From Saccharopolyspora dendranthemae (GTDB taxonomy: Bacteria > Actinomycetota > Actinomycetes > Mycobacteriales > Pseudonocardiaceae): DNA of 64,000 nt. The notes under the pieces were generated by a model. That model made no database searches. It saw nothing but the letters and a program-made list of their open reading frames with translations, and was not told where the DNA came from. Location: contig NZ_VIWX01000001.1 in assembly GCF_007829955.1 (NCBI RefSeq), forward strand, positions 1,240,001 to 1,304,000, in the 5' to 3' direction. A program made the position numbers and the translations under genes. Of this stretch, positions 12,201 through 16,664 are shown piece by piece. The stretch's first letter is position 1. The number at the start of each line of letters is the position of its first letter.

Positions 12201-15200
12201 TTCCGGGTGTCCTGGACGTTCGGGGCGGTGGTCGCCGGAGTCGTGCCGTCCGGGGTGGGAGCCGGTCGCGGCTTCTCCAGGACCGTCTCCGGGTAGGCCA
12301 GGCGGACCGTCGGATCGAACCGGGAGTTGCCGCGGTTCCCGTCGGAATCCCACTGGACCTGGAACCCGACGTCGAAGGCCTTGTGGTGGGCGCCGAGCTT
12401 CGCGGTGCGCTCGCGGGTGTTGCCGGTCTTGTCCGACACGGTGTTGCTGCGGCTCTCGCCCCACCCCAGGAACGGCAGCAGGCGCAGGTTCAGCGAGGTG
12501 GCGGCGACCTCGATCGCCGAATCCACCCAGCCGGCCACGACGTTCTGCCGGAGCTTGCGGGAGACCGCGTGGCTGGAAATGGACCGGCTGGCACCTTCGT
12601 GCTTGCTGCTCTGCGACGGCGCGTTGTGCACGTCGGTGTCGGAGGCCACGACCGGAGCCACGGTGTCGGGGTCCATCCGCACGAACACGTTCCGCGTGCC
12701 GTCCCGGCCGGGGACCTGGAAGTTCCGCCCGCTGGAGAGGATCTGGAGCAGCCCGAGCTCACCCCGGGTGTCGACCAGCTGCTGGAACCGCTGCTGCAGC
12801 CCGGCCCGCACCGCCGGATCGACGTCGATCTTGGAGGCGACGTTCGCGGCCAGCGGTGCCTTCCCGTCCGGCGACCAGACGCCGTCGCTGGGCAGCAACC
12901 GGGAGTGGCCGGAGATCACGCCGTCGCGCGTGAGCTCCGCGGGGCGCGGAGTCTCGTCGACGTGCGCGGTCATGTCGGCGGCGAAGGAGTCCGCGGCGCG
13001 CGCCGTCTCCGGCAGCACCGGCGCGGGCGTGACCTGCGACGGGTCGGTCAGGGCCAGGTCCAGCCGCGGGTCCTGGTCGAGCGCGGCGAAGAGGTCGTCG
13101 TTCGTGGCGGTGCCGCTGTCCTGCGTGGTGCCCGAGTCCTGCTGGGTTACGTCCTGCTGGGTTCCGTCCTGCTGCGTGCTCTGGTCGCCGCGGGAGTCCT
13201 GGGCGGTCCGGTCCTGGGTGGGTTCGGAGTCCTGAGCCGGGTCCTGGGGTCGCTGGTCGTCAGCCGGTGCGTGCGAGGTCTCCTGGTCCTGCGAGGTCTC
13301 GACCACGGTGCCGCTGGAGTCGACCGCGACCTCCGAGGTCTCGGTGCTCGGGGTGCCGGAGAACTCCGGGAGCGCGGTCTGCGAGGTGGCCGCCACGTCG
13401 ACGACCGACGGCGAGGACGTGCTGCTCTGGCCACCGTTCGTGGTGCTCCCGCGCGTGGTGGACGACTGGTTCCCGGACTGCGACTGGGTCGGCGACTGCT
13501 GCGCGCTCGTGGACGCGGTCGAGTTCGCGGTGCTCGTGCTCGTCGAGGAGGGCTGGGTCTGGCCGGTGCCGGAGGTGGTGCTGACCGGCTGCTGCCCGGT
13601 GACGGCGCCGTCGGTGCGCTGGGCCCGGTCGGTGCCCGAGGTCTGGCCGTTCTCCTGCGTTCGTCCCGGCGCCTCGGTCGTGGTCGTGCTGTCGCTCGGC
13701 ACGTCCTGCTGGCCGGGTCGGCCCTGCTGGGGCTGGGCGGAGTCGGTGCGTGACTGCTGCGAGTCCTGCTGGGGCTGGGCGGAGTCCGTGCTCCGCGAGT
13801 CCTGCTGGACCTGGGTGGACTGGTCTACCTGCGAGGTGGAATCCGTGCCGGTGGCGACCGGGGTGGGCGTCGGGCGCGTCCCGGATTCGCCCTGCGCGGC
13901 CTGCTGCGGGTCGCTCCCGGTGGAGCCGGTGTTCGACCCGTCCTGCTGGGTCGTGCCGGGCTGCGGAGCGGGCTGGGCGGGGTTCGTGCTCGGCGCCTGC
14001 GGAGAGGTCGAATCGCCTTCCTGCACAGCGGTGTCCGAGGAATTCCCCTCCGATACCTGCGACGGGTTCTGCGAGTCGCGCTGCGCGGGAACCTGACCGG
14101 ATTCCGATGTGGACGGATCGGTGATCGACGTGCCGTCGGCGTTCGACTGCTGCCCCGCTGGCGGCAATCCGGGCGAGAGGTCGGCGTCGGACGAATCCGT
14201 CTGCTGCGACTGGGAGTTCTCGGCGGGGACCACGTTCCCGTCCGAGCCGACGGTGACCGCCTCCGGTGACTTCGGCGTTCCGGTGCTCCCGGATCCGGGC
14301 TGGTGCGGGACCTGGGTCTGCGGCTCGGTGATCGAGTCGTGGGTCGACTGGCCGTCCGAGGCCGGGTCGACCGGGTCGCTCTGCACGTCCGGCCCGGCGG
14401 TCGCGCCCTCGCCCTGCTGGGTCGAGGGCCCCGGGACCTGCGTACCCGACTGGCCGAGCCCGCCGACTCCGCCGAGGCCACCGCCGGTGGACGTGCTCGC
14501 GGAATCGCCGTCGGTGCTGGAGGTGTCCAGGTCCCCGTCGCCGTCCAGCAGCGGCGAGGTCTCGGAGTCCCCGCCGTCGTTTTCGCGCTGCGCTGCGAGG
14601 AAGGGGTTCTCGCCACTGCCCGGGGTGAGATTGCCGTAGATCCCGGCGCCGATGACGCTGCCCAGGTTCTCCGACAGACCGGCGGACATGCCCGCGGTGA
14701 ACGAGTACGGGTTGGCCTGGAATCCCTGGCCGGTCATCGCGCCGTAGAGGCCTTCGGTGAAGAACTCGTGCAGGCCCTCCTCGACCGCGTCGGCGAGGCC
14801 GCGGCCGAACTTCTCGGCCCACATGCCCTTGAGCGACATGCCCGCGTAGTTGCCCGGGGTGTGAGCGCCGATGTCGCGGGCGATGTGGGTGTTCATGTGG
14901 TCGGAGACCTGGGTGGCGAACTTGGCCAGCGACGGGGCCTTCGGGAAGTCGTCCGCGAAGTTCTTGGACGCGGCTTCCGCAGCGGCCTTGAGAACGTCGT
15001 TGTCGATCTTGTCGCCGACGCCCTTGACCAGGCCCTTGGCGAGCATGTTGCCCATCGCGCCGCCGAGCGCGGCGAACGGCAGGGCCAGCGCACCACCGAG
15101 CGCGCCGACGGCGGCGGCCTGCTTCGTGGCGTCCTCGTCCCAGTCGTCGCGGGTGCCCTTGGCCATCTGGATGCCCTGGGCGGCAGCATCGATGGCCACT

Positions 15201-15721
15201 TGGAAGGCGATGCCGAAGATCTGCGCCTGGATGACGCGCATCAGCAGCCTGCCCCAGATGTTCTTGAGCAGGAAGCGGACGATGGCGTAGCGGCCGGCGA
15301 GCCAGGTCATGCTGGCGCCGAAGGTGGGGCCGGCCATCGCGATGGCCCAGGCGATTTCGGCGAGCAGCTCGATCAGCGACAGCAGGCTGACGAGCTTGAC
15401 GTACTCGGTCTGCACCGAGAGCTGCTTGAGGAACCCGGCGATCTGCTCGTAGCCGGTCGCGGCGGTCTCGATGTAGCCGTTGCTCTCGACGTACGGCGCC
15501 ATCCGGTCGGCGAACCGCATCGCCGCCTTGCCGTAGAACTCCGAGCGGATGAGCTTGATGGCCTCGGCGAGCTCGGGGGTGAGCTCGCTGCGCAGCCTGG
15601 TGGAGGTGTTGCGCCACGACTCCGACAGCCGCCGAAGTTGATCTTCATTGATCTGCGGCCACTTCTCGCCGGTCAGGACCATGAAGAGGTTTCCGACCTC
15701 TTCCGGAACCATGATCGCCAT
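1..15721 (-). CDS. Giant type VII-associated polymorphic toxin with tandem ADP-ribosyltransferase domains (3' end outside window)
   Basis: One minus-strand frame stays open from ATG 15721 to the window edge (5,240 codons visible; stop not seen). The GAGGG about 7 nt upstream favours the start MAIMVPEEVG over an in-frame ATG at 15712. Residues 1-330 resemble the WXG100-like/CpnT-like N-terminal domain of actinobacterial giant toxins, with W21, W36 and hydrophobic helices near 115-175. Residues about 375-890 are Ser/Thr/Gln/Asp-rich linker. Residues about 890-2500 are beta-rich and unrecognised, then a coiled-coil-like stretch (about 2510-2620). From about 2880 come, in order: metzincin-like module, ART, ART, ART, metzincin-like module, ART, amidoligase-like domain, ART. 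ART residues match the R-S-E layout of pertussis toxin S1. It lies downstream of ESX small-protein genes, so export by that system and use as an anti-competitor or anti-host effector are inferred. The cognate immunity gene, if any, is beyond the left edge. Confidence 0.9.
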   Translation of the reverse strand, partial: MAIMVPEEVGNLFMVLTGEKWPQINEDQLRRLSESWRNTSTRLRSELTPELAEAIKLIRSEFYGKAAMRFADRMAPYVESNGYIETAATGYEQIAGFLKQLSVQTEYVKLVSLLSLIELLAEIAWAIAMAGPTFGASMTWLAGRYAIVRFLLKNIWGRLLMRVIQAQIFGIAFQVAIDAAAQGIQMAKGTRDDWDEDATKQAAAVGALGGALALPFAALGGAMGNMLAKGLVKGVGDKIDNDVLKAAAEAASKNFADDFPKAPSLAKFATQVSDHMNTHIARDIGAHTPGNYAGMSLKGMWAEKFGRGLADAVEEGLHEFFTEGLYGAMTGQGFQANPYSFTAGMSAGLSENLGSVIGAGIYGNLTPGSGENPFLAAQRENDGGDSETSPLLDGDGDLDTSSTDGDSASTSTGGGLGGVGGLGQSGTQVPGPSTQQGEGATAGPDVQSDPVDPASDGQSTHDSITEPQTQVPHQPGSGSTGTPKSPEAVTVGSDGNVVPAENSQSQQTDSSDADLSPGLPPAGQQSNADGTSITDPSTSESGQVPAQRDSQNPSQVSEGNSSDTAVQEGDSTSPQAPSTNPAQPAPQPGTTQQDGSNTGSTGSDPQQAAQGESGTRPTPTPVATGTDSTSQVDQSTQVQQDSRSTDSAQPQQDSQQSRTDSAQPQQGRPGQQDVPSDSTTTTEAPGRTQENGQTSGTDRAQRTDGAVTGQQPVSTTSGTGQTQPSSTSTSTANSTASTSAQQSPTQSQSGNQSSTTRGSTTNGGQSSTSSPSVVDVAATSQTALPEFSGTPSTETSEVAVDSSGTVVETSQDQETSHAPADDQRPQDPAQDSEPTQDRTAQDSRGDQSTQQDGTQQDVTQQDSGTTQDSGTATNDDLFAALDQDPRLDLALTDPSQVTPAPVLPETARAADSFAADMTAHVDETPRPAELTRDGVISGHSRLLPSDGVWSPDGKAPLAANVASKIDVDPAVRAGLQQRFQQLVDTRGELGLLQILSSGRNFQVPGRDGTRNVFVRMDPDTVAPVVASDTDVHNAPSQSSKHEGASRSISSHAVSRKLRQNVVAGWVDSAIEVAATSLNLRLLPFLGWGESRSNTVSDKTGNTRERTAKLGAHHKAFDVGFQVQWDSDGNRGNSRFDPTVRLAYPETVLEKPRPAPTPDGTTPATTAPNVQDTRNDQQAGDRNDTPAPRAPVPMPADVQQLIANLDSYAGVGELHRNVMSTLPDWVRDDPTLSDGVATKVDSSQFVEETSEGLVNGIDISQRTTYPRWLRMPGKNWSKHPEVKVKVEPRVRGFEKVGAPQQIRTGEILRNTKDTSTSSSIGSRAVGGFRVRGLFTSGEAKIDGNTSPLQVGPIGVLSLNSTRKESQTGRESGTNKDKSLESGGAQRYRIDLSLAAEITSRPGGKAESAPIPVQATDGATYVWVRNEDVPEFEKVLGDVLNPGGTPSAAQQTTAPNAEQRERIQTVLDGEGMFKNVVRVGGTGELRDQARQHIRQRLTGLGVDTDSVDWNQVNRDLSGFGPYQVMTKFDDLSGDGKPLTVDVTAGGRKFRFELTGDLGDVTGRRTLDNDVRFSATRKHGSGWNTGFKTSFGVGALLAAMARTTIRPSGYGSSNYVGGIAGLGGSWTRGKSSGHGDSLESEQRIKYEGKADRITRDVTWNLQATDTSARNPFGRKAPATEVQVPGSADYRVAGFLIDADAGWNPGDPVPATGHDLHDGNRVDMNGNTAVVSVVDLYGKANEAFHEMQRDAARSAKEGRFERFRRWIAHGGSTDPRHSDPKHLLDVDPQWWQTRLAGMFHGPQVRDGGAHAGLFFDRMQRGAFEIRVHNERPLGPVPGNSTWETTNKTSVSVSSGHNRGTDGEIGVNFWGAMADAGAGVSLSTGRGTGDSLGGSTKAASQITTPMQLYTGDLVLSVRADAWQQLFGQPNHRWDAISPYPTGAQSDTVEILVPDGLLYVTPQNPVTTHPDTRLTEDLPLLRDLGAGLDRSVVVSGFTRDAPEPTGQTQDGRTDRPEENGGNRAEQDQDAQDDQAQSGQDRLSDDAIRALWHAAPELFPGWTPDSGRPAPLFDATNALRALDNPADVREMLNGGWQRTLFRSRWFGSHYYTFTATAEQQPGAEIIDRGEVPTGGYAETQGVRGQGEDSSRSAAVSASLTAWPIIPTTPGGGSLAPMPAVGVSAESGAEQANEVGTFGQDRSDTDGHVGVRAPVRINFTVHKFRVPPLLLSTFTEGAVGSSAYRHPERREVTLPPQLSQTRGQVDLNLPEFLLNQPTDHAPGGTGRDITDAAKQSPSFQLAKGTRDPQLTQQAVDAIVDARGHEDLVHRWFGEGTPNRGKLDALFSPDVIVPNIGHDRRLLSDDGYTTSFKVHDRFLSVDYEVQVTPRLTDPQFMHSWTEAQHSSKQGAEASQASGDSRSRGADAGFGMMAIHNTNWSNAENAASRGVTDSETAAAALEQSNTSRTRGQDWRRYSAIPHYDLIIRSKPHFAPSWSEHRREGSRGFTGTPVEFDVREGEHTPFDAPPQTAPDTAQQDVNVTAGTSRTPEQAQREVQAIEGQLAELHSQYDRLTSRISRLADAVQAMAEPHLDGGPRPDPRQVEIIHRAAIEVTEPDVQRLDQVGRQIAENELALDDLRREAGDLAPGAPPRGTQDTGLRPDESRTDSDGRHFDRSGNLLQQGQDGQWRKQKYFALPWLDDNTMVLGIRPETNPYTGRPHHMAGFPSLPGGHAQQHFAADGDFIGGTLANQIGEDLHGAYRLSDHGEVAHSNPGAGNAKSDAHFVPTGLERDGNPRPPAGDTREIGRSVEIDLRDLGVTQRNTGREILAAVAYASGIEDFGSRHAEEFFADPSSAQIAESVRDRLPAAPSHTAPAQPPVAEAPVDVDEAVPVFRVEAERWKALDNAFVFGGEGGRPTVRRGEGSGIRQQVSYSLTPEPGRWNFETKLYLRPAEGVTSADLAAVRANTAEGIEKLVNQQSHTLPGPEVEAHAHVVFVDDPGAADGVVEVVPGRPDDVSNPMDQHRWAAGASASEFTHEVLHFFGVRDAYPHPRQLLDTADSPVPGDLMDVRHEGADYRVLDRHMQQIMDVASPHLPGSLATDGVIPSSSGTEISSQREANPSDVSPAVPPSDRPRRHHGSHHDPYAGSSRSSRSSHEPRSHRSSQAPPQPSVPVRLDNPQLRANPSRPVWMYRGDTRPTEVIFRDGMTSWGRDYNLVSHVHGGEHARNSGYVSVTPSAVAAHQFVVPDGGEPIRYDGRWYVPMSGQIYQIESSGNMIHMASQNLPQDLLDRMQYQTEWDSVRHVDRRNIHSAMTVSGHFHQGPDGRRTILPGTTPQLTNVDNEGYVSGYRGYDPHADAGSGFTRETDLGLGGSSRRRRSPSDDAYPGSTSSSSYYPRQSSSYDNYYDRGPGLPPSAESASTGATVSQPAGGAQQPGREVTLDNPQLRANPPRPRWMFRGDTRPPAEIFRDGMTSWGRDYDLVAHVHGGDQAMNSGYVSVTPSAVAAHQFVVPDGGPPVQRDGKWYFPMSGQIYQIESSGNMIHMASQNLPQALLDRMQFQTEWDAVRHVDAENIHSAMTVEGYFHQGPDGKRTILPGTAPTLTNVENENFVPQHPGYDPHSDSDSGFTRDSDLGLAERSAESADISPGLPPSDGSRHSSRSRRSHESSRSHHSSRSHHSSRSHHSSSSRPSYSGYPAVSSSAAQAGSSHPAAGPVRLDNPQLRANPPRPVWMYRGDTRAPEVIFRDGMTSWGRDYNLVSHVHGGEHARNSGYVSVTPSAVAAHQFVVPNGGDPVYYEGRWYVPMSGQIYQIESSGNMVHMASQNLPQDLLDRMQYQTEWDSVRHVDRRNIHSAMTVSGRFHQGPDGRRTILPGTTPQLSNVENRNYVPGYRGYDPHADPRSGFTRDTDLGLRDDTRYYDPDISPGLPGLPPRTSGEDRSQEGTRHSGSARVPSSLAGSPRIQAPAGPISAETLAAHVDASAERVVLVPDAESRGVDFADSGTRVAVDLGKEVVALVDNGRGKLQWRSFQPDGSRPRVVRDDSSTEAAADSSSPPDIAQQQESQLPGQPGPVFRVEAERWKALDNAFVFGGEGGRPTVRRGEGSGIRQQVSYSLTPESGRWNLETKLYLRPAEGVSAADLDAVRTNTAAGIERLLNQPENVLPGPEVEAHAHVVFVDDPGGADGVVEVVPGRPDDVSNPMDQHRWAAGASASELTHEVLHFFGVRDAYPHPRQLLDTADSPVPGDLMDVRHEGADYRVLDRHMQQIMDVASPHLPGSLASDGVIPEVSRAASSAPRESNPADVSPGVSPDDRYRYSHEPSRPRRSHESSRSHHSSRSHHSSRSHHSSSRRPSYSGYPPVPSSTPQTGSSYPPAGPVTLDNPQLRANPPRPRWMYRGDTRAPEVVFREGMTSWGRDYNLVSHVHGGEHARNSGYVSVTPSSVAAHQFVVPDGGEPIRRDGRWYVPMSGQIYQIESSGNMIHMASQNLPRDLLDRMQYQTEWDSVRHVDRRNIHSAMTVRGYFHQGPDGRRTILPGTTPELTNVENRYYEEGYRGYDPHAHASSGFTRRTDLGLGEPPRPSRSSRESSRSIPTSSYPTTSSSSSYYPPSSNSYYYYDRRPGLPPSQGGTVSDGGQVRSDDSAPASSVPREQRFAAVLDAYRAARSAAAAGVRPVQYYASGVPGGASSRPGARFGTEIEFTVPEEHFDVAVQELGAAFRDAGLGDWRDGQELASGLVKKAPDRWRLVDEDTLESGIEAVSEKLAGDARSWQRFETAVDTIRSVVEKYGGSVDEGGGHVNVSHEGAAFTPGASVALAGLAKAREQSLYRMANSTMGGPQRELRAVGPMPVPPRADTARTPEDVRTLNSSRNEGLNFEHVQGGANDRWEFRMFPSSTDKGEWQARVELASAMVAAAQDPATHDRIDSLLENPRLLGDETGDRSDEAQINDLLDLLEVLPLSKAAEQQIVELFAATEPWRRSGATDDFQTLAVPTRDGLHYPSPGEDVSALVQHGRDTSPNADEQVVRVTASQDGEHLTLWDGEDRTVRDFANHVRLHPGFDEDRRVVLETGDVDARAIQDVARFFGNAEIRPRQEHAPSTDQADLSPGLPPSDDSRHSSRSRHSHESSRSHHSTRSHHSSRSHHSLRSHHSSSASRPAYGTYTTAPSPSSGPVTLDNPQLRANPQRPQWMYRGDTRAPEVIFRDGMTSWGRDYDLVSHVHGGEHARDSGYVSVTPSAVAAHQFVVPDGGEPIRHNG
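300..430 (-). repeat. Ser/His/Arg-rich linker preceding ART module A
   Basis: Encodes short SRSHHS-type repeats in which Ser, His and Arg alternate. Similar linkers lie before modules B (about 2712-2812), C (about 4686-4795) and E (about 6246-6330). They look like flexible, cationic spacers between effector units. Confidence 0.75.
1050..1890 (-). other. Amidoligase-like domain inside the giant toxin
   Basis: Residues about 4610-4890 contain FGTEIEF (4680-4686) and, about 100 residues later, GGGHVNVSHEG (His4783). This pair of motifs is typical of the amidoligase/glutamate-cysteine-ligase-like ATP-grasp-related family (for example Amidoligase_2), which forms amide bonds on protein or peptide carboxylates. 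Function inside a toxin is unknown. The boundaries are approximate. Confidence 0.55.
2040..2629 (-). repeat. ART module B (pertussis-toxin-S1-like ADP-ribosyltransferase unit)
   Basis: Complete copy. YRGDTR carries Arg4384, SGYVSVTPS stands for the STS element, and YQTEWDSVRHVD carries Glu4488. Arg and Glu are 104 residues apart, as in the other complete copies. The unit ends with the shared GFTRRTDLGL tail. In pertussis toxin S1 the equivalent features are YRYDSR, VSTSS and YQSEYLAHRRI. Confidence 0.85.
2712..2812 (-). repeat. Ser/His/Arg-rich linker preceding ART module B
   Basis: Same SRSHHSS-type repeat as at 300-430 and 4686-4795, here between metzincin-like module 2 and ART B. Confidence 0.7.
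2912..3537 (-). repeat. Metzincin-like protease module 2 of the giant toxin
   Basis: Near-identical second copy of the 6450-7075 module, with the same length and HEVLHFFGVRD at residues 4205-4215. It lies between ART modules C and B, so a protease-ART block appears to have been duplicated. Confidence 0.7.
4020..4609 (-). repeat. ART module C (pertussis-toxin-S1-like ADP-ribosyltransferase unit)
   Basis: Complete copy with Arg3724 (YRGDTR), SGYVSVTPS and Glu3828 (YQTEW). Its DNA is near-identical to copies B and E over long stretches, which implies recent duplication or gene conversion. Confidence 0.85.
4686..4795 (-). repeat. Ser/His/Arg-rich linker preceding ART module C
   Basis: SRSHHSS-type repeats almost identical at DNA level to 2712-2812, placed between ART D and ART C. 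Confidence 0.7.
4851..5437 (-). repeat. ART module D (most divergent ADP-ribosyltransferase unit)
   Basis: Complete copy with Arg3448 (in MFRGDTRPP), SGYVSVTPS and Glu3552 (FQTEWDAV). It differs more than the others (DQAMNSGY for EHARNSGY, DAENIHS for DRRNIHS) but keeps every presumed catalytic position. Confidence 0.85.
5640..6232 (-). repeat. ART module E (first, most N-terminal ADP-ribosyltransferase unit)
   Basis: Complete copy with Arg3183 (YRGDTR), SGYVSVTPS and Glu3287 (YQTEW). It follows metzincin-like module 1 directly after a Ser/Arg/His-rich linker. Confidence 0.85.
6246..6330 (-). repeat. Ser/His/Arg-rich linker preceding ART module E
   Basis: Shorter and more degenerate SSRSSHEPRSHRSS linker between metzincin-like module 1 and ART E. 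Confidence 0.6.
6450..7075 (-). repeat. Metzincin-like protease module 1 of the giant toxin
   Basis: Contains THEVLHFFGVRD (His3027-Asp3037), which fits the HExxHxxGxxD zinc motif of metzincins with Asp as third ligand. A downstream GDLMD could be the Met-turn. It begins with FRVEAERWKALDN and ends with PGSLATDGVIP. It immediately precedes an ART run, so self-processing or target cleavage are both possible. The motif is directly visible; activity is inferred. Confidence 0.7.
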
Positions 15722-15771
15722 CGTGCGCCCTCACGTCCCCCTCGTCCGTGCGCGATCGAACCCGCGCTCGG

Positions 15772-16104
15772 TCAGGCCTTCTTTCCGCCCTTGCTCACCT
15801 CGCTGTTCGCGGTCTCGTTCATGTCGTCGAAGGTCTTGCCGACGTCGACGACCTTCTCGCCGTCGGTGCCGATGTTGATGCCGAGCATGCGGAGGAATTC
15901 CAGCCCGTCCTTCTCCCCGGGCTCGTACTTCGTCCGCAGCGTCTTGGCGATGTCGTCATCGCCCTCGATGGCGAAGGAGTTGCAGTCGTGGGCGAGGTCG
16001 GCGTAGATGGAGTTCGCGGTCTCGGCGATGCGGGTCAGGTCGACACCACCCCGCTTGAGCGCCTCGATGTCCGCTGCGACCAGGTCGTTCTCGTCACTTG
16101 CCAC
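15772..16104 (-). CDS. Small ESX-locus protein upstream of the giant toxin
   Basis: A 110-residue acidic, largely helical protein (GTG start, MASDENDLVAADIEAL). It has no signal peptide or membrane segment and ends in a Lys-rich tail. It overlaps the end of the YbaB-like gene by 11 nt and ends 51 nt before the giant toxin start, so the three are probably co-transcribed. Size and position suggest a WXG100-like partner or chaperone of the toxin, but the family is not recognised with certainty. Confidence 0.75.
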   Translation of the reverse strand: MASDENDLVAADIEALKRGGVDLTRIAETANSIYADLAHDCNSFAIEGDDDIAKTLRTKYEPGEKDGLEFLRMLGINIGTDGEKVVDVGKTFDDMNETANSEVSKGGKKA

Positions 16105-16531
16105 GATCGGCCTCTTCCCCCTCGTCGGCGGCGTCGCTCATGCTCTCCGCCTCGCGCACCGCCTCGTCGAACATCCTGTCCAGGTCGAACTCGCCGTTGA
16201 CCATCTCGGTCAGCGCCGAGCCGAAACCGGCGGGCGCCATCGCGCTGTAGACCGCGACGGACTTCTGGTTGGCCTCGTCCTGCGCCTGCCGGACCAGCTC
16301 GACGATCTTGTTGGCCAGTTCGGCGGGCGCCATCGTGCGGTAGCGGGTGCCGGAGAACTTCAGACCGGTGAGCCGTTGCCGGTGGTCCACCGTCGCGGAT
16401 ACCGAGCGGTCCTTGGTGGAGACGGTCGTGGTCTCCTTCTCGGCCCGCCCCTGCGCTTCGCGGATGCGCTCCTGCTGCTCGCGGAGGTCTGCCAGCGCGT
16501 TTTCCATCTGGTTGAACAGGGGAGATGACAT
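16094..16531 (-). CDS. YbaB/EbfC-family (EspL-like) ESX accessory protein
   Basis: A 145-residue protein. A charged N-terminal helix (residues about 5-35) is followed by a compact alpha/beta segment with GLKFSGTRYRTMAP and a second long helix (LANKIVELVRQAQDEAN), the pattern of YbaB/EbfC nucleoid-associated proteins. YbaB-like proteins such as EspL are frequent in ESX loci, where they support substrate stability or chaperoning. It sits between the large Gly-rich substrate and the toxin gene and overlaps the next gene. A DNA-binding role is not shown. Confidence 0.75.
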   Translation of the reverse strand: MSSPLFNQMENALADLREQQERIREAQGRAEKETTTVSTKDRSVSATVDHRQRLTGLKFSGTRYRTMAPAELANKIVELVRQAQDEANQKSVAVYSAMAPAGFGSALTEMVNGEFDLDRMFDEAVREAESMSDAADEGEEADRGK

Positions 16532-16664
16532 CGCGGGTCATTCCCTCCTTCCCGCTACGTGCCTGATCGACTGGCTGCCAGATCGACTTGCTGATGGGCG
16601 TTCCCGGAGTGCGGCGGCCGCCGTCGCGGGTGCGCGGTTCAGCTCGCGCACCCGCGACAACTCC

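Noticed and set aside
189..15617. Minus-strand Arg/Pro/Ala-rich frames inside the giant gene
   Set aside because: They overlap the giant frame in other registers and have no recognisable motifs; the real frame gives coherent domains and repeated modules.
8..16006. Very long plus-strand open frames, up to about 1,660 codons, across the toxin region
   Set aside because: They lie in exact antisense register to the minus-strand giant frame and encode Arg/Val/His-biased, low-similarity sequence without domains; they are GC-bias shadows.
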